The notes under the pieces were generated by a model, which worked only from the letters and a program-made list of their open reading frames with translations, was not told where the DNA came from and searched no databases. From Megascapheus bottae (taxonomy: Eukaryota > Chordata > Mammalia > Rodentia > Geomyidae), in the NCBI GenBank assembly GCA_024803745.1, contig JANJXV010000024.1, forward strand, positions 9,935,427-9,999,426: a DNA stretch of 64,000 nucleotides. Reading direction: 5' to 3'. A program made the translations under genes and the position numbers. How positions within the stretch are numbered: position 1 is the first letter of the stretch; every line of letters begins with the position of its first letter. Below, in pieces: positions 1 through 11,396 of this stretch.

Positions 1-166
1 GGTTTATTTTGCTCGTGCGTGGTACTCCATCATTTGAACTGCACCTCCACATGTGCTGGGTTAATTGTGACTCATTTTATGGATTTTTCTGCCCAGGCTG
101 GCTTTGAATATCAATCCTCAGTTCTCGGCCTTCTTGATTATAATTATAGGTATGAGCACCAGAGGT
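1..166 (-). mobile_element. B1/Alu-like-headed dimeric SINE, cut by window start
   Basis: Read on the minus strand this is the left part of a dimeric SINE: a 7SL-derived head (the opposite of 'gcccaggctggctttgaa' and the 'cctcagttctcggcc' block) joined by the 'ggttaatt' linker to the start of the tRNA-like right module. The 3' end lies before base 1. It is diverged from the better copies in the window (24.27 kb and 48.8 kb), so it is an old insertion. No target duplication can be tested because one end is missing. Confidence 0.75.
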
Positions 167-912
167 TCACAGACTTTGACAAAATTGTATAATGTTATTG
201 ATCCTAGACACATTGTACTGTGTTGTACTTGTCCCAATTATATTCTAAGCTAATTATTTCATCTTTGCCATTAGTGACGGCCTCAACCATCTTTCCTTTC
301 CACTATCAATGATGAAGCAACATATCTTTCTTAAGCTGTCATACGGCTTCCGTTTAAATCAATATAATCTCATTGTTTCCATTATTGAGCTGTCATTTTT
401 TTTTAAAAAGAGAGGCAATTTGTTCTTTTCATTTTATTTCTATCGGCATTGACTAAAAGCCAACACACATAATAAATATTTACCAACATCACAAAATAAT
501 GAAAACAATCAAGTTGCCATATGGCATTGAAAGGAATGCCAAGTTGTTGGAAATCTTTCCTTGGGTTTCTAAAACAGATTAAATCTCCAGTAGACCCAAG
601 AACACTAATGGCCAGTGAATGAATTGGAGGAGTTCCATCTAAACTGGTTTCTGATAATATACTGATAGATGAGAACTGACAGCTAGTAACTTCACATCTT
701 TAGTTGTTATAAAAAAAAGTTACTGGCAATTTTTTTGGCATGGCTGCCAACGGAGTAAAGGCAGCAGTGAAATATTAACACAGAAAAAATGGCAAATTTC
801 CTATGAGAGCACTGCAGGTAATGTTGAAGAACAAAGCAGGGATATGAGACTACAGAAGACAATGTGTGGCTGTGAATTTTTTCAGCATTTTCCTTTCCTC
901 TGATGTGATTTT

Positions 913-913
<1 letters not shown>
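167..913. other. Unique AT-rich DNA, nothing recognised
   Basis: No open frame of note, no repeat family I can name and no splice-bounded exon candidate. Base composition is AT-rich and similar to the rest of the window. Confidence 0.6.

Positions 914-964
<51 letters not shown>
914..964. repeat. (AC)n microsatellite
   Basis: An uninterrupted alternating A/C run of about 51 bases in otherwise unique sequence. Pure dinucleotide runs of this length are usually length-polymorphic. Confidence 0.97.
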
Positions 965-966
<2 letters not shown>

Positions 967-2870
967 TACATCCTGTCTAAAATTAATAGCAGCCTGCTGA
1001 CCTACTGTGATTACTGTGATTAAGAGAAAACATATCTCAAAATATATTTACCTTTCTCATTTGTTTTCCTGTAGGGCATAACATATTTATACAATTACTT
1101 GGCCTCTCCTTTTCCCTGAGCTGTGCCAATTCTATTTTACCATATTCTGCTAAATGTCATTTACCAACAATAAAGAACATTATCTATTTTTTATAAACTG
1201 AGACCACTTCTGGCATTAGGAATCTAAGAAATATTTAAAATAGGTAATTGTGGAATATACAAATTAAATATTTCAGACACTTTTACTTCTAAAAATCAGA
1301 GTTGTAAATTAACCATCTCTAAAAAGACATGGTTAAGTGCTAGACACATTAATATTTTTTCAGGAACACAATACTACAAAGCTACTTGTGACAAATATAT
1401 TCTCATTGATTATAGTATCTTCAAAATTGAAGTGGATTTGACTTTGAAAAAGTTACTATGCCTCAATTGCCTCATTCAAAAAACTTGTTAATGGTGACTA
1501 TCTCAGATGACTGCGGTCAGATAATACTTTTAAAATCTATGCTCATTATTTTAAAATATTAGCAATAGCATTCCATTGGATATATTAGTCAATATGTTAA
1601 TAAATATGTTATTCTATATTTCCAATTTTATCATCACTCCTTAAAATTTGCAATGTATTCATCACCAAGTGGACACTCACTGTAATTTTAGAATACATAC
1701 AAATACAAAAATCTGATTACTAATTCTGTTTTGTAAGGATATCTTGGTGCACATATCACTTTTTGGGCTATATTTCTTTTGCTTCCTATCACTACTCTGA
1801 TACATTTCTACAAACTTGAGGGTGAAAATAAGACAGAAATATCATTTATATAGTTTATAGTTCTTAAGGTCGGACTCAAGGCTATGATCTTATTGGAAAT
1901 CTAAACAAGAATTTTTTTCCTCATGGTACCCAGCTTTCAGAAGATACTGTACCTTGACTCCTTGGTTAGTCCCTTCTTCTACCTTCAAAATCTTCACCAT
2001 AACATCTCTCTTACACTTGCCCTTACCTGTATATCTTGTCCCGGATTTTGATCCTTCAACTTTGTCTTACATGTACTTGTTTGATTACACTGGAATACAC
2101 AGATTAGGATAAGCTCACAATCCTTACTTTAACCAGATCTTCAAAATTTATATTATTATCATGTAAGGTAATACAGTCACATATTCTGAGGATTGGAACA
2201 TAAATTTAGTATTTATTTATTATTCATGTTATCACATTGTTCCATAATGTATAAGCTACAAGGGAAAACATAAAATTAGCAATAAATACATTTAAATCTG
2301 GTAATCAAGCTCTGCCTCAGTGTAAATTAAATTACATGAGGCATGAACTTAGAGATGTAGCAAATATAAGCAAGAGTAGAGAGATATTCCAAGGAAAAAC
2401 TTATAGATGCAATATAGACATTAAACTAAATATAGCTCAATCTTTTAATGAAGGAAGAAAAGACAGGGAGATAAATATAAATATCTTTACCATATAAATA
2501 TAGCTGGAGGGCAAATTGGAAACATCTGCAACATCTGGGAAAACTTTTGAGAATTTCAGCAAGTGTTAAGAACTTGGTTTAAAATATAAAGTTTAAGTAA
2601 TATGAGTAATTCCAAGGAATTTGATAGTGTATCTTTAGCTGTTTCTGTAAACACTATTTTCCTTGATAGAACATACTGACAGATATTTTAATGAAAAGCT
2701 ATATTACCATATTTCCTATATTTTATAAAATAGTTGCCACTTTTGCAATGAACAATATAAAGATTTGACTGAAATGATTAATGGCTCAACTGCCCCAGTG
2801 TCATCTCAACACCCAGCACAGGATGTTGTCAGGGTAGAATACCAAACAATAGTATTGTTGCTCTTTCTTC

Positions 2871-2873
<3 letters not shown>
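965..2873. other. Unique AT-rich DNA, nothing recognised
   Basis: About 1.9 kb with frequent stops in all frames and no recognisable retroelement. Confidence 0.6.

Positions 2874-2938
<65 letters not shown>
2874..2938. repeat. (TC)n microsatellite with AT-rich flank
   Basis: An uninterrupted TC run of about 65 bases, followed to about position 3030 by a loosely repetitive 'tatatct/acatatat' block. The 94-residue frame over it translates the run as alternating Leu-Ser, so it is not a gene. A pure homopurine-homopyrimidine mirror repeat like this can form triplex DNA. Confidence 0.95.
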
Positions 2939-2942
<4 letters not shown>

Positions 2943-3030
2943 TATATGTCTATCCACTAATATATCTATATCTACATTTACATCTATATTATCTCCATAT
3001 ATATTTTATCAAATATACATACACATACAT

Positions 3031-3453
3031 AGTAGCTACAATGGGATAATAGAAAACCCAAATTGTTGTTATTGAGGGAAATGTAACCTAACATATTAGT
3101 AATATAAATGTGTTCGTTGAAAAGAAGTAATGGAGTGCAATTTTCTGATATTTGCTTGTGACGGGTGTTCACTTAATTATTTTACAGGGTGAAATTATCC
3201 TAGCAGCCATATGGAGTTTACAAGGCAGCCAAATGTTAGTCTTTTATTGTTTCCTGACAGATATGATGAAAGAAAAATGACCATGTTAATGAGATAAATT
3301 ATTCTACTCCATTTCCATAGATTAATTCAAAGCTAATATCATGGATAATTGCCAGACCACCATGGAACAAGGTCACATTTCAGAAATTTTAAATTACAAA
3401 AGAATAAATTATTTGAACCTCAAAATTACTAGATTCTTAATATCTTTGAGAAA
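3031..3453. other. Unique AT-rich DNA
   Basis: No gene or repeat recognised up to the target duplication of the following SINE. Confidence 0.55.
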
Positions 3454-3468
3454 TCCATTTGGTTATTT

Positions 3469-3672
3469 TTTTATTTATTTTTTTGTCAGTCATGGGGCTT
3501 GAACTCAGGGCCTGGGCACTGTCCTTGGACACTTTTTACTCAAGGCTAATGCTCTGCCACTTGAACCACAGTGACACTTCTGGCTTTTTTTTGTATATGG
3601 TACTGAGGAATCGAACCCAGGCCTTCATGCATGCAAGGCAAGCACTCTACCACTAGCCCATGCTCCCAGCTC
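3469..3672 (-). mobile_element. IDL-Geo SINE with 15-bp target duplication
   Basis: On the minus strand it reads as an ID/tRNA-Ala-like left monomer, with B-box region 'ggttcgattcct' as its opposite 'gaatcgaaccca' near 3609, followed by the right (Geo) module around 3495-3580 and an A/T-rich tail at the left. The duplication tccatttggttattt lies at 3454-3468 and 3673-3687 with no mismatch. That points to a fairly recent LINE-1-mediated insertion. Internal Pol III promoter boxes are expected from the family. Confidence 0.9.
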
Positions 3673-3927
3673 TCCATTTGGTTATTTATATCTGCTTTTT
3701 CTTTTTAAGAAACTGCTAAATTACAAACTTTTAAGCACATTCATGAATAAAATAAATGTTTCAATAAATGTCTTTCAATCTATATGTTAAAAGAGAAAAA
3801 ATGTAGCTCAGTCATTATTGAGTTCTTCTAAGACAGTAAATTTCACTGGAAATAATTAGAACAAAATAATTAGACTACAATTAGAATTGTAATAATTAGA
3901 ATTTTTTCTATACCTGACTTGTTATTT

Positions 3928-4172
3928 ATTTATTTTTGTCAATCACGGGGCCTGAGTACTGTCTCTGGGACTGATCACTCTCCATGAGCTCTTCAGCTCA
4001 AGGCTATGGCCCTACTAATCCCTGAGCTACAGTGCCACTTCTGGTTTTCTGGTGGTTAATTGAAGACAAGAGTCTCACCAACTTTAGTGCCCAGGCTGGC
4101 TTTGAATTGCAATCTTCAGGTCTCAGCCTCCTGAGTAGCTAGGATTACAAGCATAAGCCACTGCACCCAGCT
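3928..4172 (-). mobile_element. B1-headed dimeric SINE with target duplication
   Basis: A minus-strand element: 7SL-like head at the right ('gcctcctgagtagctagg' is its opposite strand), linker 'ggttaattg', then the tRNA-like right module and an AT tail at the left. The flanking duplication ctgacttg(t/c)tattt at 3914-3927 and 4173-4186 has one mismatch in 14. The right half matches the right half of the IDL-Geo copies, while the head does not. Confidence 0.88.
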
Positions 4173-4186
4173 CTGACTTGCTATTT

Positions 4187-5340
4187 TAACTGTAGTAGTT
4201 TGTCAATTTTCCCTACTTTCAAATAAAAATTATCACCTTGCAGTATCCCCTTTATAAACACTACTTGAATATGGAGTCAATAAGAAATTTTGTAGTCAGC
4301 CATTCAGCATACTTTTATATATTTTCTCTTTTGTTTGTTTTCTCTATCTTGAATTCTGACAAATCAGTTGAGATATGTAAGTAATTTCAAGGTGTAGTGA
4401 AACAAAATGAATTTCCATAAATATTTCAGATGGAGGACAAGCTAAAATAAAGATGCCTACAAGTGAGTGAAAGATAAGGATAACTACAAAAATGAATCTC
4501 TACACATACCTGTGCTGCTTAGATGTATAGGCTCAAATGGTTTAACATACCTGTATGATTCATGATGAAAAATCACTTCACATTTGAGCTTCATCCTACT
4601 TTTTGCCTTATCATAGAGAAGAAGAGAGCATATAGCTCCATTGCATCGCTTTGCTGACTTGAAGCAGTGAATTAAAGTATTTACTGATATCATTGATAAA
4701 CATAAGGATGTGATAAGTGAAGAGACTTGTGTCACAGGTGACTATGAATGATCCATATCCTTCAGTTTCTAGACATTATTGTTATATAGACTACATTAGG
4801 CAATTAGTACCTGATATCAATTATACCTTAACAAGTGTCATTACTTCCTAGAGTTCTATTAATGCCTTAACAATATTTTACAACTTTGAATGTAAAAGAT
4901 TCAAATCAGCCTGATACAGGTATACTAATTTGTAGTTCTAATATAGTATGATAGTACCTAAGGCATATGCAATAAAAGTTTGATATTAAATGCACACTTG
5001 TGTATGTATATTTTATATATGTATCTTGGTATACATGGATATACATGAATATGAATAACACATATTATATCTCTATATAATATCTAAATAACACAGATAA
5101 GCAAGCATGCATATAAGTATATATGCCTACATGCATGTAGTTTTTCCTGCCAGTTCTTTGTAGAATGATTATTTGAGGAGGAAATGTGCTACTCCTGCTT
5201 ACATTCACTCACAGTGTGTCTCAAAGACTGTGGGTGGAAGAATTTCTTCTAGTGGGAAGTATACCAGTTTACAGAAGAGAGACAGCTGTGGAGATATGAA
5301 CCTAAAGTGATTCTTTAGGAAAAGTAATTTTTTTATTGGT
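4187..5340. other. Unique AT-rich DNA with a TA/CA-rich stretch
   Basis: No gene seen. Around 4995-5145 there is a run of imperfect 'tatatgtat/atacat' words that could extrude as small hairpins. Confidence 0.5.
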
Positions 5341-5399
5341 CAAGACAGGATATAAGCAATATTGGAAGGAATCGGGTTGAGAGAGATTTCAGAGTCACA

Positions 5400-5880
5400 T
5401 AAATGCTCCTTGCTGCTTTCTCTCACTAAGCCGCTGCTATGTCAAAGCATCCACAGAGGATCACTGAGAGCAGTGAGAATGGTAGATGCTCAGACCTCCA
5501 GATGCCAGGAGTCGGTGCCAGCTTCCTGAAGCCTCCCCTTGAACACAGTTCTCCTAGAGCGGGAAAAGGGCAGAGTCTAGAAATGAGATCTGGCCCAAGG
5601 GAGTAATGCTGGTGGCTGAGGGAAGAAATTAGCCTGAGTCGTACAGAGCTGGGCAGCCAATAAGAATGACACGACGCTGCACCACTGGACAACATCAGAC
5701 GTGAAATACAAAAAAGCTCGGTGTTGTCATCCCAAGCACAGTTCTTTCTGAATACAGTTTTCAAGCTTGGAGTACATGGAATCAGGTAGAGTTCTCGCTT
5801 TTAAGAGGAAGGAATTTGGGGTCCCATACTATAATGAACATGATGCCCATGATGCCCCGTCTTTCCTCGAGGTGCTGAAG
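5400..5880. other. GC-richer island without a recognised repeat
   Basis: Composition rises clearly above the neighbours, with several CpGs. The minus strand has a 112-codon open frame (5426-5764), but its product has no domain I recognise: no zinc knuckle and no evident transmembrane segment beyond a short hydrophobic end. Candidates are a remnant of an old LTR element, a processed pseudogene too decayed to read, or a conserved non-coding element. Confidence 0.35.
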
Positions 5881-6116
5881 GCACATGTCCTGTGAAAGGT
5901 TATATTGGGGGAAAAAAAACAAATATTTTAAGGACAATTGGACAGAGAGTCCATGTTATCATTGACATTCAGAGACCCCAACGCTATAGTGCAGTCCCAC
6001 TTATGGTAGAAATAGGTGGAGCTCAAGCATAGTAAACCTCATAGAGTGTCTACCATGTCTCAAAATCCATTGTTTCTATGAGTTACACATTTGATGCTTT
6101 TTAAAAATCACTTTTG

Positions 6117-6342
6117 CCGGGGGCTGGTGGCTCACATCTGTAATCCTAGGTACTTAGGAGACTGAGAGCTGATGATAGTGATTCATAGCCAGCCTGGGCA
6201 CTAAAGTCCAATTATCCACCAGAAAATCAGAAGTGGTGCTATTTCTCAGGTGGTAGAGCAATGGCCTTGCACTGAAGAGCTCTGGGACAGCTCTCAGGCT
6301 CAGAGTTCAAGCCCCATGACTGACCACAAAAACAAAAATTAA
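6117..6342 (+). mobile_element. B1-headed dimeric SINE
   Basis: A plus-strand copy. The 7SL-like head runs from about 6117 ('ggtggctcacatctgtaatc') to about 6210, then the 'ccaccagaaaatcagaag' linker, the right module with 'aggtggtagagcaatggcc', and an A-rich tail near 6326-6342. I could not find a convincing target duplication. Confidence 0.88.
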
Positions 6343-7852
6343 AGCAGCTTGTAAGTGAAAATATGTATGTCTTCAACATTTTTCTGGAGTCAGAAGTCTG
6401 CAATATATTTTAGATCACGGAAAAGATTCCTTTATCTAGATATCTTGCCCTACTACAGAACTAAATATTGGTCAGATTTGTAGATAGTTCATTTTGATGG
6501 GTAAAATACAGTACACTTTACACAGATATAAATCATAAATGATGTACAGAAGATGATAATTCTAAAATTCAGTGTGTGAGTGTAGTCAAGTTCACAAGAG
6601 ATATTTTAAAAAATAAAATAAAAATTTTATTGACAGACGCAATCTTCACTTATTATACTAGAAATGGTTATTTCCAGGGAATAAAAATGGATATTTTGGA
6701 AGCTTTTACAAGATTTGATATTAAAGTTTTTCATTTTTTTCTATTACATTGCTAATACAAACTAACACATACACAAGCATATGCATATGCACATGTGTAC
6801 ACACACATACACACACACAGAGTTTCTTAACCCACTTTCTATTATGCAGGAAAGAGCAACTACTTTAATTAGCATGCCTCGAGATATTTCAAGATATATT
6901 CACCTAGCCAGATTGCTTTGATTCACAATTATATCTCCCATTTGCTAGCCTCAGATGATTTCTAATTGCTCTAAATAATCTTCATTGTATCAAAAGAAGC
7001 CAGTAATTATTTGATTTGCATAAAATCTTCCACTGAAAATAATTTATAAGAGAAGAGTAAATCTGCAGATAGAACATAAATGGCTTAAATAAGGCAAAAA
7101 AATAACCCTATTATACAACAGACCAGGGTGACTTTAAATGTGGGGTTACTATAATGAAAATAATATATTAATTTCACAAGCAATGTACATTCATAGTGCT
7201 TTCAGAATAAGATCATTTATCTACAAATAAAAAATTAATAATATGAAAGACACATTTTACAGGCATGTATAAATACCTAAGGCAATAAGATACATCAAAC
7301 AAAGTACATAATTTGAACAAGATAATATTATTACAGTACATATTTAAAATATTAGTCATTGGTGACTTTATTAGAAAACAAACATAAGTAGGATTGTATT
7401 TTTGTTTTAGTTGTTTTAACTCTAAGTTGCCAATATATAAGATAATTTAAAATATCACTGTAACAGGTACTGTGCCTACATAACTTTAAAGAAAATTATT
7501 GTATTTTGACAATAGATACTTCCATAAAACATCAACATTTTCATTCCAGGATTCATTTTTAGTGTCTATTCTGTCTATTTTTTTAGCACCCATCATATAT
7601 AAAGCACATCAGAAATACAGAAAAGTACAAATGTTATGTGACTGACTTCCATGGAAAATCAGATTTAAAAAATCAGCCGATTTACACTTTCTTGTTATAG
7701 TCCTCATACAGAGAAATGTGATGTGAGACAAATAAACATAAAATTGTACTGTCCTTAAAACCTTGATGATCCAGATTCTGGTGACCAATTTTCTGGACAA
7801 AGGTCAAGTCAAACATAGAAAAACATTTAAGCCCTCATTTCAATCAATACAA
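6343..7852. other. Unique AT-rich DNA
   Basis: Nothing recognised beyond a short mixed (CA)n near 6780-6820. Confidence 0.55.
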
Positions 7853-7854
7853 TA

Positions 7855-8127
7855 GTTTGGTGTTAGTGGTATGTATCAGTCATTCCAACTATCCAAGAGG
7901 CTGAGCTGATAGGACCCATATTTCTTGCTGGCCTTGACCAAAGTGGAAAAAAAATTCACAAGATTCCGTCTCAGTAGCAGCCTGGGGTTGGTGTAGTGTG
8001 ACTTTTATAGAATTAGAAACAAGAGGATCCCATCTAGGTTGGGTAAAAAGTGAGATCCTATCACTAACTTGGTCAGAGGTGGAGTTGCCTTGAAAAAAAG
8101 AGCTCACAACACCAATGTCATATACAA

Positions 8128-8128
<1 letters not shown>
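7855..8128 (+). mobile_element. Old head-to-tail dimer of 7SL-derived (B1-like) monomers
   Basis: Two Alu/B1-like arms follow one another. The first (about 7860-7985) keeps 'ccaagaggctgagctgatagga' and a degenerate 'gccttgacc' box. The second (about 7990-8110) keeps 'gtaaaaagtgagatcctatc'. It ends in the (CA)n run described next. This is a different arrangement from the B1-headed/Geo SINE: here both arms are 7SL-like. Many mismatches between the arms indicate old age. Confidence 0.65.

Positions 8129-8181
<53 letters not shown>
8129..8181. repeat. (AC)n microsatellite at a SINE 3' end
   Basis: A pure AC run of about 53 bases directly at the 3' end of the preceding SINE, so it probably grew out of the SINE tail. 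The 96- and 74-residue frames across it are microsatellite translations. Confidence 0.95.
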
Positions 8182-8182
<1 letters not shown>

Positions 8183-10089
8183 TATTGACGAATCCTTGAA
8201 AAAAGGAGATAAAATTGGACAAAATGGTAAAAATAAAAAGTATCAGGTCTCTACAGACCACTTCTTAAATACATTTCCAAATCTAGAAGCAAGGTCTCTG
8301 ACATTCTTTCCATCTTTCTCCTGGTACTCCTGTAATTAACTTGGTCTAGCTCAGAAAATCAGATTCATGGTCAACAGAGGACCATGGAAATTAGCAGTCT
8401 TGCTGATAGGGGAGATAGACTCAAAGGCCATTGGTGACATTGTGAGTAAAACTGACTTGTCACAAATGGATAGGGAAAACCATTGTTTGTACCCTGAAGG
8501 TATAGATTATTTTTTAAAAAAAGCAAACAAACAAAAGCATGCTTCTGATGGGAGAAATATAGAATCCCAACGAAGAAATAGAAACTTAAAATGTTTTGAA
8601 TTTGAATACCTTAACACTACAGATAATTAAAAATCTACTGAAAGGATTCAATAGATATGAGATAGCAGAAAAAACAATAAATAGACAGTTAAGACTGCTC
8701 AACAGAAATTCTCAAATGCAAAGCCCAAAATGTAAAATGTATTGTGAAAACACAAGAATACATGAATATTATTTGTTTCAACTTTGGTTAAACTAACTCA
8801 AGATAATAACTTTTGTTCCAATGGCTGGTTTCTTCCTAGAATCAGTTCTATGATTATTATCATAAAATACTTTACTATGACAAGTGGATGATTAGTTTAC
8901 CAACTTTAGAGCTTTGAGAGGATTCCAAACCCACAGTATAGCATATAGAGTCCCTTTGAGTAGAATAAATTAATTGCCTTCACATTCCTTGTATATCTCC
9001 AGGAGTGTATATGCATGAGGGGAAGTTAACTAATTTTTAATTTCTTACTTTCTCTTCATCAATTATATCATTCTCTGGATCATAAGAATGTTTCATTCAA
9101 TATCTGTGGGGTGAATGAAGGTATAAATACATAAACACAACTTATGTCTATTTTTTCCTTGTTCACTTGCTTTATTTTTCCTTTTTGCTGTTAAAAATGA
9201 GGAAGAATAAATTTACCCTATATTGTAGATAATATGTTTAGCCTACTAGCTATTATTGCCTTTGGCTATAAATATTTCTTTTTTAGACACCAAAGATATT
9301 CTCTACCAGATTCTGATGATTCTTTTATCTTAAAAATAATCCTAAACAAAAGTTTGTTAACCATAACCTAAAAGAGCACAGCTTGGTGGAGCTACAAAGA
9401 CTTTTATTCCTCTAAAGGCAACACAAAGCTTATGAGAAAATGTTTTATCTTATTACAGACTTACCATCTCTATGGGATAAAACCTTTGTAATTAAAATCC
9501 ATGGTGTCTCTATAATAAGGAAAACTATTGAGATAGAAAACATTGTCTGCTGGACTCAGAATAGTAGGAAAGTCATTCTAAAAGAAATATATGAAGGATT
9601 GTTTTCATATTGAGATATAAATGATGGTTTCAAGAATTCATGGACTTGCAAAATAATGATACAGTCATACATAAAATAAGTGAATTTTACTTTATGCTCA
9701 GTGTCAGCCACATTTACTTATTGAGAAAACAAAACAAAAAACTATGAGAAAATTGTTAACTAGGATCACATCCATGAAACATTGCAGTTGTACAAAATAA
9801 CCTGTCGCCTTGTTACATTGTCAGACAATTTGCATATCTTTTCCTTATTTAGTTTCATTACTAGTGTGATAAGCTCAATGCATTTTCCGTAACATATTCT
9901 GTTCCCTGCTACATTGCCTGCAGTATTTCCAAGAAAGGAACTAAAAATACACGAACCCAGAAATCTCTTCTTTAGCACTGAAAATCAAATAAAAGGCATA
10001 TACTGATAGAAGATGGTTACAGGAAAGCTGGCATGAGGAGTATCTCAGTACATGATGGAGAATGTGACTTAGTCATACAAATCTTAGAC
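8182..10089. other. Unique AT-rich DNA
   Basis: About 1.9 kb without a recognisable repeat. Short plus-strand frames at 8367-8630 and 8596-8796 have no recognisable domain and low-complexity Lys/Asn-rich content typical of AT-rich chance frames. Confidence 0.55.
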
Positions 10090-10100
10090 GACCCCTGCCA

Positions 10101-10167
10101 TTTATTTATTTATTTATTTATTTATTTATTCATTCATTCATTCATTCATTCATTCATTCATTCATTT
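10101..10167. repeat. (ATTT)n(ATTC)n compound tetranucleotide repeat
   Basis: About seven ATTT units pass into about nine ATTC units. It is the expanded A-rich tail of the adjacent minus-strand SINE, not an independent repeat. Confidence 0.95.
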
Positions 10168-10391
10168 TGTCTGTCATGGGGCTTGGATTCTAGACCTGGG
10201 CTCTGTCATTCAGCTCTTCAACTCAAGACTACCACCCTACCCTTGAGCCAAGCCCCAATTTCCATTTTCTAGAGGTTAATTGGAGGTAAGAGTCTCAGGT
10301 CCTTTTGTGCCTGGGCTTGCTTTGAACCTTGATCCTCAGATCTCAGCCTCCTGAGTAGCTAGGATTACAGGTGTGAGCCACCATTCCTGGT
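10104..10391 (-). mobile_element. B1-headed dimeric SINE with expanded tail and target duplication
   Basis: A minus-strand element with the 7SL-like head at 10290-10390 ('cctcctgagtagctaggatt' as the opposite strand), linker 'aggttaattggagg', right module and the tetranucleotide tail. The duplication gacccctg(c/t)cattt at 10090-10103 and 10392-10405 has a single difference. Confidence 0.92.
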
Positions 10392-10675
10392 GACCCCTGT
10401 CATTTTTGGCTAACAAGTCAAGTGGGTTGCCCTGAGATTTCTTATTTTGTAGAGAGAGAAATGAAAATGTGTAGGAGTTAGATTTTCTTTTTTTTTAACA
10501 TGCTTTTTAAGAGATGTGTTTTTCTCTGCTTTTATCTCCTGTGATGGTAGATGTGGTTTAAACTAATTTTCAATACCTATGTAGATAAAGTGTGAGAAAA
10601 TGGATTATGATTATCATGTTAGGACAAAAATTGGCAGAAAAGGTAACAGTCAATACACACAATGCATTTCTTTTT

Positions 10676-10867
10676 GGGGGGAGGCACTCCTGGGTCTTGA
10701 ATTCAGGGCCTGGGCATTCTCCTTGTGCTTTCTCAAGGCTAGAGCTCTACCACTTGAGCCACATCACCATTTTTGGCTTTTTTCTATGTATGTGATACCA
10801 AGAAATGGAACCCAGGTTTTTGTGCATGCTAGGCAAGCAATCTAACACTAGGCTAATCTCCTGTCCC
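10676..10867 (-). mobile_element. IDL-Geo SINE with 13-bp target duplication
   Basis: Minus strand: Geo module at about 10690-10775 (opposite strand 'ctctaccacttgagccac'), IDL monomer at about 10790-10860 ('tgcatgctaggcaagcaa'). The perfect duplication tgcatttcttttt lies at 10663-10675 and 10868-10880. Confidence 0.9.
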
Positions 10868-10880
10868 TGCATTTCTTTTT

Positions 10881-11323
10881 AATACATCATATTGAATCAT
10901 CTTTAATTGCATATGTTGAGGAAATCAACTTCTTTTGGTGGCTTCTCAAGAATGTCTGCTCATTTCAAGCGATCAAGAAATGTCTTATGCTCATTTATGC
11001 TGTTCAGCACTTTCTGGGAGCTCAAGATTTTCAAGTGTCTTCATCGCAGATTGCATGGTCCAATGTGTTCTTTATCGGGGCCTTGTATTTAGCACAGGAG
11101 ACTTGCTATGCAATTTCTTTATCTTTAGAAGTATGCCTAGGATTTTAGAAATATAGTATTGAAGCATTTATATACTGAGATAATAAGATGAGATGCAATT
11201 TACACACCTTACAAAACTAGAATAGGACACACTTGTGATCACACCAGACTAGTACTATCTACAAAACATGACACTGAAATGATCTTGTTCATTCTTTCAT
11301 ACTGTCATTTTTCCCTACAAGTG

Positions 11324-11327
<4 letters not shown>
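10881..11327. other. Unique DNA, nothing recognised
   Basis: Two overlapping chance frames (10907-11092, 10935-11156) carry no recognisable domain. Confidence 0.5.

Positions 11328-11391
<64 letters not shown>
11328..11391. repeat. (TC)n microsatellite
   Basis: An uninterrupted TC run of about 64 bases, almost the same length and phase as the one at 2874-2938, about 8.4 kb away. Flanks differ, so the two are not a segmental duplication. Confidence 0.95.

Positions 11392-11396
<5 letters not shown>

Noticed and set aside
2765..3049. 94-residue frame as a protein
   Set aside because: It is a translation of the (TC)n run and the TA-rich flank.
5426..5764. 112-codon minus-strand frame as a gene
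   Set aside because: No recognisable domain, no supporting splice or promoter signals. GC-rich DNA gives longer chance frames. Kept only as part of the compositional island.
7889..8339. Frames on both strands around 8.1 kb as proteins
   Set aside because: They translate the (AC)n run (Cys-Val or Thr-His repeats) and the SINE beside it.
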